DNA of 51,840 nucleotides from Alteromonas sp. 1_MG-2023 (GCF_030547075.1 NZ_JAUOQH010000024.1:1-51840); one strand, 5' to 3'; shown: positions 43,167-50,927, counted from the first letter of the stretch. Translations and numbers: made by a program. The notes: generated by a model not told the origin, from the letters alone.

Positions 43167-43262
43167 GCCGCTATTAGTCATAGTGTAACAACAAAGTGTG
43201 GGGAAATTATGGAGAAGGCGGCAGTATGGTGAACATCAAAGTTGAAACTACGGTGTGATTAT

Positions 43263-43670
43263 TCAGAAAGGTAAAGGTTTTAGTTTATTAGATGCTTTTA
43301 TTTCACCACGGCCTGCCCCGCCAGCTTTTGGCTGCACTAGTTTCATTAAAGCAACGGGCATCTTACTTAAATTACGTACTTGCTTTAAAAAAGCATTTGA
43401 GTCAGCAATAGTTTTAAATTCGTACTTAATTGTGGTTTCCCCCTCTTCAGAATCAATTTCAATGATATTAATCGACGAAGGCTTTAAGCTTTGTAAGCGA
43501 GACTCCCAGCTTTTCTTCTCAATATTAAGTACTTCTTGAGAGGACTTAGTTGGGCAAGGGCTATCAGAAAACGCCAACTTTCCATCGGAGTCTTTGCATT
43601 TGTAGATTTCTGAAGCGTATCCAGATATAGAACACGTGAGCAGGATAATTAATAAATTGTATTTCATCAT
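43263..43670 (-). CDS. DUF4124-domain exported protein
   Basis: The 135-residue protein has a signal peptide (LLIILLTCSISGYA) followed by the DUF4124 signature EIYKCKDSDGKLAFSDSPC, in which the two cysteines probably form a disulfide. The C-terminal half is a helical stretch. DUF4124 proteins are periplasmic and of unknown function. The start at 43670 (MM) is taken with AAGAG upstream; 43667 is equivalent. Confidence 0.8.
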   Translation of the reverse strand: MMKYNLLIILLTCSISGYASEIYKCKDSDGKLAFSDSPCPTKSSQEVLNIEKKSWESRLQSLKPSSINIIEIDSEEGETTIKYEFKTIADSNAFLKQVRNLSKMPVALMKLVQPKAGGAGRGEIKASNKLKPLPF

Positions 43671-43701
43671 TTCTCTTCAATACAGACAATGCGTACATTT
43701 C

Positions 43702-44277
43702 TTATAAGCTATTTGCACAATGCTTTTCAATGAAGCTTTTAACCATTGCCTCATAACTTTCAAAGGCTGGGTTATGAGGGTGTACTCGCCCTACATATAC
43801 ATTTTTATCGCTTTGATAAATGTTCAATGATTCTTGAAATTTTGAGCAACCATTAGCGTTGTCGTTATCGGTTAGGTAAGCATTGCCCATTGAGAATAGC
43901 GCCTTGGAAACACCCCAGTAGTCGCCATCTTCTTCAAATGCTTTTGCCGCTAACTCAAAGTGATGGATAGATTTTGAAGCTGTAGGGTCGTATTCATTAT
44001 ACTTTTCGTAAAATACTTTATGTTCACGGTAACTTTCATTTTTGTAAAACAACCCTAGGAAAGTATGTGCTTCTGCTACCCCATATGTATTGTTAGATTC
44101 CTCTAATTCAGCTAGTGCCTGTAAACCCAGCTTTTCGGCAGCTAATCCTCTGCCTTGTGTTCCCATTAATTGATAAGCGTTATCAAGTTTAGTCATAGAA
44201 TCATTAGAATACGGAACGCCAGCTGCAGCACAGCCGAGTAAAAACAAAGTAATTAGAGAAACAACTGTCAGCTTCAT
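43702..44277 (-). CDS. TPR-like lipoprotein
   Basis: The 191-residue protein has a lipoprotein signal (SLITLFLLGCAAAG). Alternating helices follow that resemble tetratricopeptide repeats (GLAAEKLGLQALAELEESNN; HFELAAKAFEEDGDYWGVSK; ALFSMGNAYLTDNDNANGCS). The start at 44277 is chosen because TAAGGAAAAATACAGC precedes it and the signal peptide then begins at residue 1; a frame open up to 44403 is not needed. Such proteins usually mediate protein contacts in the envelope. It lies just left of the last attC-like element. Confidence 0.75.
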   Translation of the reverse strand: MKLTVVSLITLFLLGCAAAGVPYSNDSMTKLDNAYQLMGTQGRGLAAEKLGLQALAELEESNNTYGVAEAHTFLGLFYKNESYREHKVFYEKYNEYDPTASKSIHHFELAAKAFEEDGDYWGVSKALFSMGNAYLTDNDNANGCSKFQESLNIYQSDKNVYVGRVHPHNPAFESYEAMVKSFIEKHCANSL

Positions 44278-44404
44278 GCTGTATTTTTCCTTATTGGTGT
44301 GGCGGTTAATTGGTGAAACGAGCGCAAAACGCTTAGTGGTATAAGTTGAATAGAAGTCTAAAATTACTCTGACCCCGTTATTCATTTTTTGTACGATAAC
44401 CATG

Positions 44405-44476
44405 GCTTAACGTGTAACGCCTAGGTAAACGGTGCAGCTTTAGCTGCATTCGGTGGAGGCCTTAACGTATTTGACC
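44405..44476 (-). repeat. attC-like element, degenerate, distal end of array
   Basis: On the minus strand the 3' end reads GTTAAGC, a match to GTTRRRY. The 5' arm (GGTCAAA) has lost the AAC core. Between them the arms around GCCTAGG and GGAGGC pair imperfectly, and the centre TGCAGC/GCTGCA is a perfect stem. It lies right after the gene ending at 44491. Confidence 0.45.
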
Positions 44477-44490
44477 TACATGTAAGTATT

Positions 44491-44958
44491 TTATTTAGGT
44501 GTATATGGAGGAAGAACTTCACCACTAGTTAATACAACTACGGTATATATGAGCTCACTTTCCACTCCTCGTTCAGTTATATCACTCGGCTTTGCAAGGC
44601 TAATTAAGTAATACCAGACAGTAGAGTTAACTGAATAACCTAAGCGAAGTTCCAACTCTATTAGTTGTAGCTCACCTTCAGCTTTGTAGTATTCCTTAGC
44701 TCTGCTAACTGCATTTTCTATTGTTAAGGCGGGGCTACCTAACCCATTCCAGTTTTTATCGGGATCAAATTGATTTCTCCAAAGTGTATAGTTTGCAGGT
44801 TTACCTCTTGAACGCGTGCCAATTAAATAAAAGAAATCTTCTCTTTTCTTTCCCTCTATACTTTCTTTTTGAATTATCTCTAATTCATCTTTTGCTTGAG
44901 ATATTGATGGGATAGAGATTGATAGCGCAAAGACAATTAGAAGCAATAATTTGTTCAT
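44491..44958 (-). CDS. Exported protein of unknown function, probable integron cassette gene
   Basis: The 155-residue protein has a clear signal peptide (LLLLIVFALSISIPSISQA). The mature part has a Trp-containing polar segment (RGKPANYTLWRNQFDPDKNW) and a helix followed by beta strands (LQLIELELRLGYSVNSTVWY). I recognise no family. AAGGATTATAAA precedes the ATG. It lies between two attC-like elements and is oriented as the other cassettes. Confidence 0.7.
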   Translation of the reverse strand: MNKLLLLIVFALSISIPSISQAKDELEIIQKESIEGKKREDFFYLIGTRSRGKPANYTLWRNQFDPDKNWNGLGSPALTIENAVSRAKEYYKAEGELQLIELELRLGYSVNSTVWYYLISLAKPSDITERGVESELIYTVVVLTSGEVLPPYTPK

Positions 44959-44990
44959 TTTATAATCCTTAATTCGAATCGAAGCAAAAA

Positions 44991-45058
44991 TACTAACGCA
45001 TTGCTAAGAGGAAAATAATGATTGGCCATAATCGCGAAGCGATGGCCAACTGTTATTT
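44991..45058 (-). repeat. attC-like element
   Basis: The stop codon of the 45053 gene lies in the right-hand core GTTATTT (45052-45058), a typical cassette arrangement. AAATAACAGTTGGCCATCGC read from the right (minus strand) pairs with AAATAATGATTGGCCATAAT (45013-45032) around a GAA loop, with extrahelical AA. The left core is AAATAAT (45013, AAC changed to AAT), or possibly TACTAAC at 44991. Confidence 0.6.
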
Positions 45059-45859
45059 CTCCTGCTTGAGCAAGTTGTTAGTTTTTGTTCCTGTTGCGTT
45101 ATTATATGACTCTAGGGCAATTTTTTTTATGTCCAATATTAAGCCTTTTAATTTTTCATCTTTATTGACTAGTTTTTCTGCTTCAGAAACTATTCTATTT
45201 TGCATTCTTATTTTGTCTTTTTTAGTCTGCCAGAAAATAAAAATAAAAAATATAATTACCAAAGGTATTAATACGGAAAGAGCCTCAATTATTTCTTTTC
45301 TTTCTCGTCTTGATTGGTCGTATTTATATATATCAATCACCTTGCCGTCAGTGAAATCTGATTGTACCTTTACCGCTGGAGCTATATCACCCAAGAAAAT
45401 AAACGATGCAACAAAATCAGTTGAATAATCATCTTCTATTGGGAAGCTTTTGATTTTGTATCTTACAGAGCCTGTGTTTTGTTGAGGCACTTCTGAGACA
45501 GAGTCTTTAGGAAATGTTTCAGGTTTACTTAGTTGCTTACTTAGTAATTGTATAGGCTTTGATGGCTCAGGTGATTTAAATTCAAATGTTATAGGGATAT
45601 CTTTTAAATCTTTGTGCGAGCGATTAAAAAGCAGAATATCTACTGACGTTAAGTTTTTTTGAGGTTTACCATCGACTAATATCTCAACTCTTCCATCTAG
45701 CAACTCAGGTACATTGATATATTCATTTTTATTACTTTCAAAATACTCAAGTTCAATAGAATTAGCCTCTAATATTTTAGGGATATAATGTGATAACAAT
45801 GCTGTAATTATTATTGAAAATAAAGAAATCCACACTTCTCTTGGGATACGGTTTAACAC
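45053..45859 (-). CDS. Membrane protein of unknown function, cassette gene
   Basis: The 268-residue protein has an N-terminal membrane helix (WISLFSIIITALLSHYIPKI) and a soluble, beta-rich middle part. A second helix follows (IEALSVLIPLVIIFFIFIFW, about residues 190-210), then a basic coiled cytosolic tail. The middle would lie outside the cytoplasm. The start is GTG at 45859. No family is recognised. It is AT-rich compared with the core genes, and its stop lies in an attC core. Confidence 0.7.
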   Translation of the reverse strand: MLNRIPREVWISLFSIIITALLSHYIPKILEANSIELEYFESNKNEYINVPELLDGRVEILVDGKPQKNLTSVDILLFNRSHKDLKDIPITFEFKSPEPSKPIQLLSKQLSKPETFPKDSVSEVPQQNTGSVRYKIKSFPIEDDYSTDFVASFIFLGDIAPAVKVQSDFTDGKVIDIYKYDQSRRERKEIIEALSVLIPLVIIFFIFIFWQTKKDKIRMQNRIVSEAEKLVNKDEKLKGLILDIKKIALESYNNATGTKTNNLLKQEK

Positions 45860-45894
45860 TTTTGACTACTCCATAGTACTGATTGATGATAAAA

Positions 45895-45970
45895 AACTAA
45901 CAGCCTATTATATGGAAAAAATCCTTTATACAAGATGGAAAATTTCCGTACATCATATCCTTTGTTGACA
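45895..45970 (-). repeat. Possible AT-rich attC
   Basis: The left core region is AACTAAC and the right GTTGACA. Arms around TATTATATGGAAA and TTTCCGTACATCATA pair imperfectly, and the inner GGAAAAAATCC/GGAAAATTTCC is partly complementary. The left core AAACTAAC differs from the expected partner of the next cassette end (AAATAAC) by one extra base. This is weak evidence. Confidence 0.35.
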
Positions 45971-46524
45971 AACTTTCGCACGAAAGTCCCATGATATCAA
46001 TCCATTGCACTCCAACATTTCAAAGTTCCCTCCCAATATTCAGGCACAATTTCACTTTATCTGCATAGATCGTAGAACCGCCAAACAATCAGAGTCTGAC
46101 AGCCGCAATGCTTAAAGCCCGAAAGTCGCTAATTAGTTTATTGGATACGCCATATTGTCACTGTGTTTCCCGCTGTGACCGTGCCTTTTTGTGTGGAGAG
46201 GAAAACAGTAGAACCTTTCAACATCGTCGCCAATGGGTGAAAGACCGTATTCATGTTTTGAGTGAGGTATTGCCATTGATATATGTGCTTATGCGATGAT
46301 GAGTAATCATACGCATTTGGTGTTGCACATAGCTAATAGAGAGTAAGACGGGCACAAAACGTATACCTTTGTACACAAAGATGCCTGTCTTGTTTAGTCT
46401 TAAGAAAGTGGCTATTATCGCCTGTATCAGAAAGATGGTTGTTATCTTAAACTCGATGCTGCGAGAAGGGGTAATGTGGGAAGCGCCAAAGGCTATAAAT
46501 TAACTATTGACGCCATAGTCTCTT
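45971..46524. other. Decayed region with a transposase remnant
   Basis: No intact gene is present. Apart from the RAYT pseudogene (46108-46346), the rest shows only short open stretches, among them a 41-codon plus-strand frame ending at 46530. The left arm expected for the attC whose right core is at 46525 is not recognisable, so insertion or decay is likely. Confidence 0.55.
46108..46346 (+). pseudogene. REP-associated tyrosine transposase (Y1/HUH) remnant, frameshifted and truncated
   Basis: The N-terminus, ARKSLISLLDTPYCHCVSRC then RAFLCGE and FQHRRQWVKDRIHVLSEV, matches the start of RAYT-type IS200-like transposases. After SEV, near 46270, one base appears lost. The family sequence resumes in the next frame as AIDICAYAMMSNHTHLVLHI, containing the HUH motif HTH, and then stops at 46344-46346. 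Only about 80 of roughly 300 residues remain and the catalytic Tyr is absent. It is on the opposite strand to the cassette genes. Confidence 0.8.
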
Positions 46525-46531
46525 GTTAGGC
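46525..46531 (-). repeat. attC core site GCCTAAC at end of the nuclease cassette
   Basis: On the minus strand GCCTAAC (RYYYAAC) contains the stop codon of the nuclease gene. It is exactly complementary to GTTAGGC at the cassette's other boundary (48014-48020). The remainder of this attC, to the left, is not clear. Confidence 0.7.
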
Positions 46532-47989
46532 GTTTTCATCAAAGCATACAATATCTTGATATTTACTAACTAAATCAGGGTTATCATCAAGCATACTTTC
46601 TATTTCAGATCTGTCCCAGTAGTCTGCCCATATGCCTTTGCGTCTTAAGACTTCAATATGATCAAACAAACTTCTTGCGATTGATTTAGAGGATATAATT
46701 AACATTCCATCAGCTTCAAAACGATCTAGTGTATCTCTAATACTAGGGATATCATTTTTACCAATATTTTTAGACCAAGCCTTACATTGAACGACAACTT
46801 TACGTCTTTGTAATAGACCTGTTCTTTCATCCTGAGGCATATCTGATAATGCAGTAGAATCCCAAATACAAATTAAATCTGCGTTTGCATCTGGCTCATT
46901 CGTTACCGAAGTATTACTCACTTTGATCACACCTTGCTTACGTATTAACAACTCTCTGGAAAGCTCCTCAAAGCGCCCACCATCTATTTTAGGTGCCCAT
47001 TTATAAATACGGCCTTCAAATAAGAATTCTTTTTCGATTTTACGTCTTTGAATTACCGTACTTTTTCCTTGAGAGTAAATTCTCTTGTCACACTCACACT
47101 CAAGCGAAATTATATGTTCTTTGGCAATAGCGATGAGTCTATTTTCAATAGGAACAAAAGTCACAGATGTAATACTTTCACCAAGGGCCTCTAAGACATT
47201 AATAATTTTAGATTTGTCAATATCGGTAAACGAATTTAGTGTATCTTCTGATTTGTAAAAATTAAAACCATCTGTTTCATGCCTTCCCAATCCCTTCTTA
47301 TTTGAAGCAATTTCGTTCAACATAAAAGCGGTTTTGGGAGAAAATAAAACTGAAATTTTTTCTTTTTTAGAACGGAAGTAATACCAAGATGGGTTTACCC
47401 TCATGTTATAAAGAACAGAGTCAGAATTTGTATCTTCTTTGAGTGCTTTGACTAAGGTCATCGCCCAGATGTGTAAATTCAAGTCTTGATAGACACATTT
47501 TGCTTCTAATTTTTCACTACTTTCAATAAAGTGATATAAGCTTACTTCATATTGAGTTACGACATCCAAGAACTTATCGATGAACTTGAGGCTTTCTTTC
47601 GTCCTTGCTAATAAACCATTATTTAATGGCTGGTTTATTGTTATATAACGAGCGTATAATTCAACAGGTCTAATCGCACCATCATCACCTTGGCCAAGAG
47701 GGTGTTCAAGATCCAACAATGTACATGAAATATTTATATCGTTAACTCTTAAGAACAAAGCAGGTAATGTCGAAAAAATGTCATTCATATCAGTTCTGTC
47801 ACCATCTGCATCCCAAGAAGTAGTTCTTGCATATAAATAGATAGCTACTTCTTTCTCAGAAAACTCAATTGGTACAGTAAGGAGTGTTTCTTTCCTACAC
47901 AGAACTATACGATCCTCTCGATAACTAGGCTCGTAAAAGTACGTTCGTGAAAGCTTATCTAACTGCTTTATAAATTTTTCTATTTCCAT
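46526..47989 (-). CDS. Mrr-like (PD-(D/E)XK) nuclease-domain protein, integron cassette gene
   Basis: The 487-residue protein has a C-terminal Mrr/restriction-endonuclease-like domain (about residues 340-470). GRFEELSRELLIRKQG supplies the leading Glu, NADLICIW the metal Asp, and VVVQCKAWSKNIG the Q-x-K of the PD-(D/E)XK core. A helix follows, then DGMLIISSKSIARSLFDH. The first 340 residues form no domain I recognise and have no membrane helix. Mrr-type enzymes cleave modified DNA; here the target is unknown and a phage-defence role is inference. It lies between exactly matching attC core sites and is more AT-rich than core genes. Confidence 0.78.
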   Translation of the reverse strand: MEIEKFIKQLDKLSRTYFYEPSYREDRIVLCRKETLLTVPIEFSEKEVAIYLYARTTSWDADGDRTDMNDIFSTLPALFLRVNDINISCTLLDLEHPLGQGDDGAIRPVELYARYITINQPLNNGLLARTKESLKFIDKFLDVVTQYEVSLYHFIESSEKLEAKCVYQDLNLHIWAMTLVKALKEDTNSDSVLYNMRVNPSWYYFRSKKEKISVLFSPKTAFMLNEIASNKKGLGRHETDGFNFYKSEDTLNSFTDIDKSKIINVLEALGESITSVTFVPIENRLIAIAKEHIISLECECDKRIYSQGKSTVIQRRKIEKEFLFEGRIYKWAPKIDGGRFEELSRELLIRKQGVIKVSNTSVTNEPDANADLICIWDSTALSDMPQDERTGLLQRRKVVVQCKAWSKNIGKNDIPSIRDTLDRFEADGMLIISSKSIARSLFDHIEVLRRKGIWADYWDRSEIESMLDDNPDLVSKYQDIVCFDENA

Positions 47990-48013
47990 AGTTCAGATAA
48001 AAACTCCATGAAC

Positions 48014-48103
48014 GCCTAACGCATTTGTAACGGGCCGCGTTGTGGCGAAACCACGCTTTTAGCGGTCCAGCACGAAGTGCGAACGTTGACAAACTTGTTA
48101 AAT
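48014..48103 (-). repeat. attC site (90 bp)
   Basis: On the minus strand it starts ATTTAAC (RYYYAAC) and ends GTTAGGC (GTTRRRY). The arms TAACAAGTTTGTCAACG and CGTTACAAATGCGTTA pair through about 14 bp with an extrahelical C, the hallmark of attC. The stop codon of the gene at 48098 lies in the first core. The interior holds GCACTTCGTGC and GTGGTTTCGCCAC stems. Confidence 0.88.
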
Positions 48104-48439
48104 GTTTTGCTCATACCAACCATTGATAAGCATTGATTTGAAACTACCATACCAGCCTGCATCCATGCCAAAGTAGTCATCATTGGTAAATATAAGCCCC
48201 CAAGGGTAACCACCTGCGCCATGACCACCAGTACAATATGCAGCCCCAACATTTCGCTCACCAAAGTCAGCGAATTCCCAAGCAGTAAATTCTTCATCGT
48301 TTCCGTACTCCCACTTAAGTATTTTTTTCTTCAGAGGGATTAGCAGCGAAACAGCATATTCCTTTAGGACTGACTCCATTTGGTCAATCTCTTTATCTAT
48401 AAGAAGTCGCATCTCTTCTTCGGAAGGCAATTTATTCAT
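48098..48439 (-). CDS. Small soluble protein of unknown function, cassette gene
   Basis: The 113-residue acidic protein has no signal peptide or membrane helix. It starts with a helical region (EEEMRLLIDKEIDQMESVLK) and then has a glycine/aromatic-rich C-terminal half (GAAYCTGGHGAGGYPWGLIF, FGMDAGWYGSF). I do not recognise the family; the compact Gly/Trp-rich end resembles small immunity-type proteins, but this is impression only. A longer frame starts inside the IS inverted repeat at 48460; the ATG at 48439 is the natural start, 35 bases from the IS end. Transcription may now come from the IS. Confidence 0.65.
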   Translation of the reverse strand: MNKLPSEEEMRLLIDKEIDQMESVLKEYAVSLLIPLKKKILKWEYGNDEEFTAWEFADFGERNVGAAYCTGGHGAGGYPWGLIFTNDDYFGMDAGWYGSFKSMLINGWYEQNI

Positions 48440-48448
48440 AATGACATT

Positions 48449-49694
48449 GGTCTTACCCACTGAAAGTGGACATCCATGTTAAGCGTATGCCGATTCGTAT
48501 TCATATGGGCTTACATAACCCAGTGTTGAATGCTGGCGTACGCGATTATAAAAAATTTCTATGTATTCGAAGATACAAGATTTGATTTCTTGAAGCGAGT
48601 TGAATTTCTCCCCGTATATGAGTTCGACTTTCATACGACTGAAGAATGATTCCATCACGGCATTGTCCCAGCAGTTGCTTCTTCTACTCATGCTGGACAC
48701 TGCACCGATGCTCATTATAAGGTCTTGGTATCGCACGGAACGATATTGAACACCTCTATCAGAGTGTATGATTAACCCAGGCTCTATATCTCGTTGACTA
48801 ATCGCCATATTGAGCGCTCGTATAATAAGTTCTTCGGTCATATGACCATCAAACGCCCAGCCAACAATAGCTCTTGAATACAAGTCCATTACGGTAGCCA
48901 AGTAATGCCATTGGCCTTTGAATCGAATGTAAGTAATGTCTGTGACCCACTTTGTGTTGGGCGTTGTCGCCACAAATTGCCGGCGCAATACGTTTTGACT
49001 TACGCGTACATTACTGTGGCTATATTGCGAATATCGAAACGCTCTACCGTTGCGAGCGCGTAACTGTAACTGCTGCATGATTTTCGCTATCGTATTAACG
49101 CAGCAGGGCACGTTTTCAGCTTTTAATGCACGCGTTAATCTGGGCGCGCCATAGCGCTTTTGAAATTTCTCAAAGAGCACCATGGTTTTCTCACGCAGCT
49201 GTTTGCGTCGTTGCTGGTGTGCGGATATATCGCGGGTGAGGTACTTGTAATAGCCAGAACGAGACACTTTAAGTGCCCGACACATCACGGTTATTCTGAA
49301 TTGCCCCACATATACTTTAATGAGTGCGTACTTTACTCTTGGTCGCTCGCAAAGTACGCGGCTGCCTTTTAGAAAAGTATTCTCTTCTTTCAGATCGGCA
49401 ACTTGACGCTTAAGTGCTTGTACTTCATCAGAGTCTTCTTGATGAAACTTCACACCTTGAATAGTTGAGAACTGATTGCCGCCACAGCGCTTGAACTGTC
49501 GACGCCAGTTGTAGATTTGTTGCGCGGAAATGCCCAGCTCTGCGGCTACGGATTGGTTGGAGTTACCCTTTTGATCTGCTCTACGAACAGCTTCCTTACG
49601 AAACTCTTCAGTATAAGCATGAACCTTCTTTTTATTAGCCATAAGCCACCTCTTATCTAACTATAGGAGATGTCCACTAAGTTTGGGTAAGTCC
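48449..49694 (-). mobile_element. IS3-family insertion sequence
   Basis: Terminal inverted repeats of about 23 bp (48452-48474 and 49669-49691) share CTTACCCA and AGTGGACATC with a mismatched centre; the GG before them may extend the repeat. They enclose one transposase gene. No target-site duplication is visible, the flanks being ACATT and GCAGC. It is inserted within about ten bases of an attC edge, between that attC and the start of the 48439 gene. Confidence 0.88.
48479..49642 (-). CDS. IS3-family transposase, OrfA and OrfB in one continuous frame
   Basis: The 387-residue DDE transposase has an N-terminal helix-turn-helix (SVAAELGISAQQIYNWRRQF) and a leucine-zipper-like coiled coil. The HTH_21 region is followed by an rve integrase core with DDE residues in WVTDITYI, HSDRGVQY and NAVMESFFSRMKVELI. 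Family members make OrfA and OrfAB by -1 frameshifting on an A-run. Here the run reads CTAAAAGG (49372-49365), and the downstream alternative frame still encodes AAAYFASDQE-stop, the usual OrfA end. A two-base loss has thus fused the frames. The protein may be active without shifting. Confidence 0.93.
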   Translation of the reverse strand: MANKKKVHAYTEEFRKEAVRRADQKGNSNQSVAAELGISAQQIYNWRRQFKRCGGNQFSTIQGVKFHQEDSDEVQALKRQVADLKEENTFLKGSRVLCERPRVKYALIKVYVGQFRITVMCRALKVSRSGYYKYLTRDISAHQQRRKQLREKTMVLFEKFQKRYGAPRLTRALKAENVPCCVNTIAKIMQQLQLRARNGRAFRYSQYSHSNVRVSQNVLRRQFVATTPNTKWVTDITYIRFKGQWHYLATVMDLYSRAIVGWAFDGHMTEELIIRALNMAISQRDIEPGLIIHSDRGVQYRSVRYQDLIMSIGAVSSMSRRSNCWDNAVMESFFSRMKVELIYGEKFNSLQEIKSCIFEYIEIFYNRVRQHSTLGYVSPYEYESAYA

Positions 49695-49697
49695 TGC

Positions 49698-49797
49698 AGC
49701 TAACGCCCTGTTAACAGGCTAAATATTGTTGGCTAAAATAAGCGACGAAGGAGCAAAAGCCAACTATATTTTGTCCTTGTTAAACAGCTTGTTATAC
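49698..49797 (-). repeat. attC site (100 bp)
   Basis: On the minus strand it starts GTATAAC and ends GTTAGCT. The arms are complementary over a long imperfect stem: CTGTTTAACAAGG with CCTGTTAACAGG, then TATAGTTGGCT with AGCCAACAATA, with several extrahelical bases. It follows the 49821 gene by 23 bases. Its GTATAAC core is the exact complement of GTTATAC at the other end of that cassette. Confidence 0.88.
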
Positions 49798-49820
49798 ATT
49801 TCTGCACTGCCTCTTTATTT

Positions 49821-50927
49821 TTAGTTCAGAGGAGGAAGATGTTTGTCGCATCTCTGGGCATTCGAATGAGCTAAAACTCTTCCAACGGAAGTTATTTGAA
49901 TGCCTACATTTAAATTATTCCACCAAGATTTAAGAGCTTTTAGATTGGCTCTTTTATCCCATAGATCCATTAAAACTCTCGTATTTTCGTTTCTAATATT
50001 TACATTGGAATCGTACAGTTCATAGATTGCATACAAAGCTTGCTTTTGTGTTTCTGTTAAAGCAACTTGCCTTTGCATTAATCGTCCAGCATGGGGGAGC
50101 TGTTGTATTAGTGTTAATGAGTCAATTTGCTGCTTAGCTGAAACTGGCAACCTTACATATTCAGAATTTAGAGAATGCTCCACCAAAATATTTCGAGGTA
50201 ATGAGTTTGTATTTAGAATTTCTATTGCTTTAGCAAAGTTATCGGAATCTTTTCTTATCCCTGCGTCTATGTAACCAGATAATCGCTCTGGGTAGTATTG
50301 ATCAATTTTTTTTAAACCGCCAAAAGAGCTTAAACGCACCGCATCTAATATATCTAAGTGATCTAACCAGTCTCTACCCACTGGTAATTTTCCGTAGAAA
50401 ATCTTGCCGAATAATTCATCTAAAACATCTAATCCTTGATTAATATCTCCTGTAACAGGTAAAAAGGTATTTACCGCATGAAAGGCTGTCAATCCGAGTA
50501 GAGCATCATCAGAAATTTCATCCACTATTTCTACAGCTCTGCTTATTCCTGCTCGGACAATTCGGTTCTCTCCTTTTTGAAACCTGTGAATCAATAGTTC
50601 CGATAAAAGATCGTAGTCTGCTGGTCTTTCTGAAGCTGCTGCTGTTTTCTGGGCTTCTACAAGTAATATCTGAAAACTAGGGTCGGCAAACGCGCCTAGA
50701 GCACCCTCAACTTCTTCCATTTTAGGCATGAGCCTATTTTCAAATTCTGAAACACGTTGATTAGCCACTTTTAATGCTTCATCAGTGTAATCTTTCTTTA
50801 GCTGAAGGTTCATTTCTTGGTATATTTCGCGAGCACGCTTTTCATCTATACCAACTTGAACAATCATTTGCTCGGTTTGAATATTCGTTGAACCATCTCC
50901 GCCTTTTTGACTTTGCTTACTCAACAT
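49821..50927 (-). CDS. Helical protein with N-terminal QKGGDGSTNIQ motif (LPO_1073/Vpar_1526-like), cassette gene
   Basis: The 368-residue soluble protein begins MLSKQSQKGGDGSTNIQTEQ. A coiled helix rich in Glu/Lys follows (KDYTDEALKVANQRVSEFEN), then a long alpha-helical region (LLSELLIHRFQKGENRIVRA; ALLGLTAFHAVNTFLPVTGD). The opening motif and layout recall the uncharacterised family named LPO_1073/Vpar_1526 in genome annotation (from memory, moderately sure). The ATG at 50927 is preceded by TGGAAAGAAAG. It overlaps the end of the small membrane-protein gene, which carries the same motif. Function is unknown. Confidence 0.75.
   Translation of the reverse strand: MLSKQSQKGGDGSTNIQTEQMIVQVGIDEKRAREIYQEMNLQLKKDYTDEALKVANQRVSEFENRLMPKMEEVEGALGAFADPSFQILLVEAQKTAAASERPADYDLLSELLIHRFQKGENRIVRAGISRAVEIVDEISDDALLGLTAFHAVNTFLPVTGDINQGLDVLDELFGKIFYGKLPVGRDWLDHLDILDAVRLSSFGGLKKIDQYYPERLSGYIDAGIRKDSDNFAKAIEILNTNSLPRNILVEHSLNSEYVRLPVSAKQQIDSLTLIQQLPHAGRLMQRQVALTETQKQALYAIYELYDSNVNIRNENTRVLMDLWDKRANLKALKSWWNNLNVGIQITSVGRVLAHSNAQRCDKHLPPLN

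Noticed and set aside
46422..46530. Plus-strand stretch encoding YYRLYQKDGCYLKLDAARRG and onwards to a stop in the attC core
   Set aside because: About 41 codons without a start codon or recognised family. It could be a relic, but the evidence is too thin to annotate.
46331..46531. Reading AGCTAATAGAGAGTAAGACG as the left arm of the attC ending at 46531
   Set aside because: It resembles the expected arm (about 15 of 20), but it is also the coding remnant of the RAYT gene, and the site would be about 200 bp, beyond the usual attC size.
48016..48297. 93-codon open frame on the same strand as the small cassette gene
   Set aside because: It runs through an attC stem and overlaps the better-supported gene at 48098-48439 in another frame.
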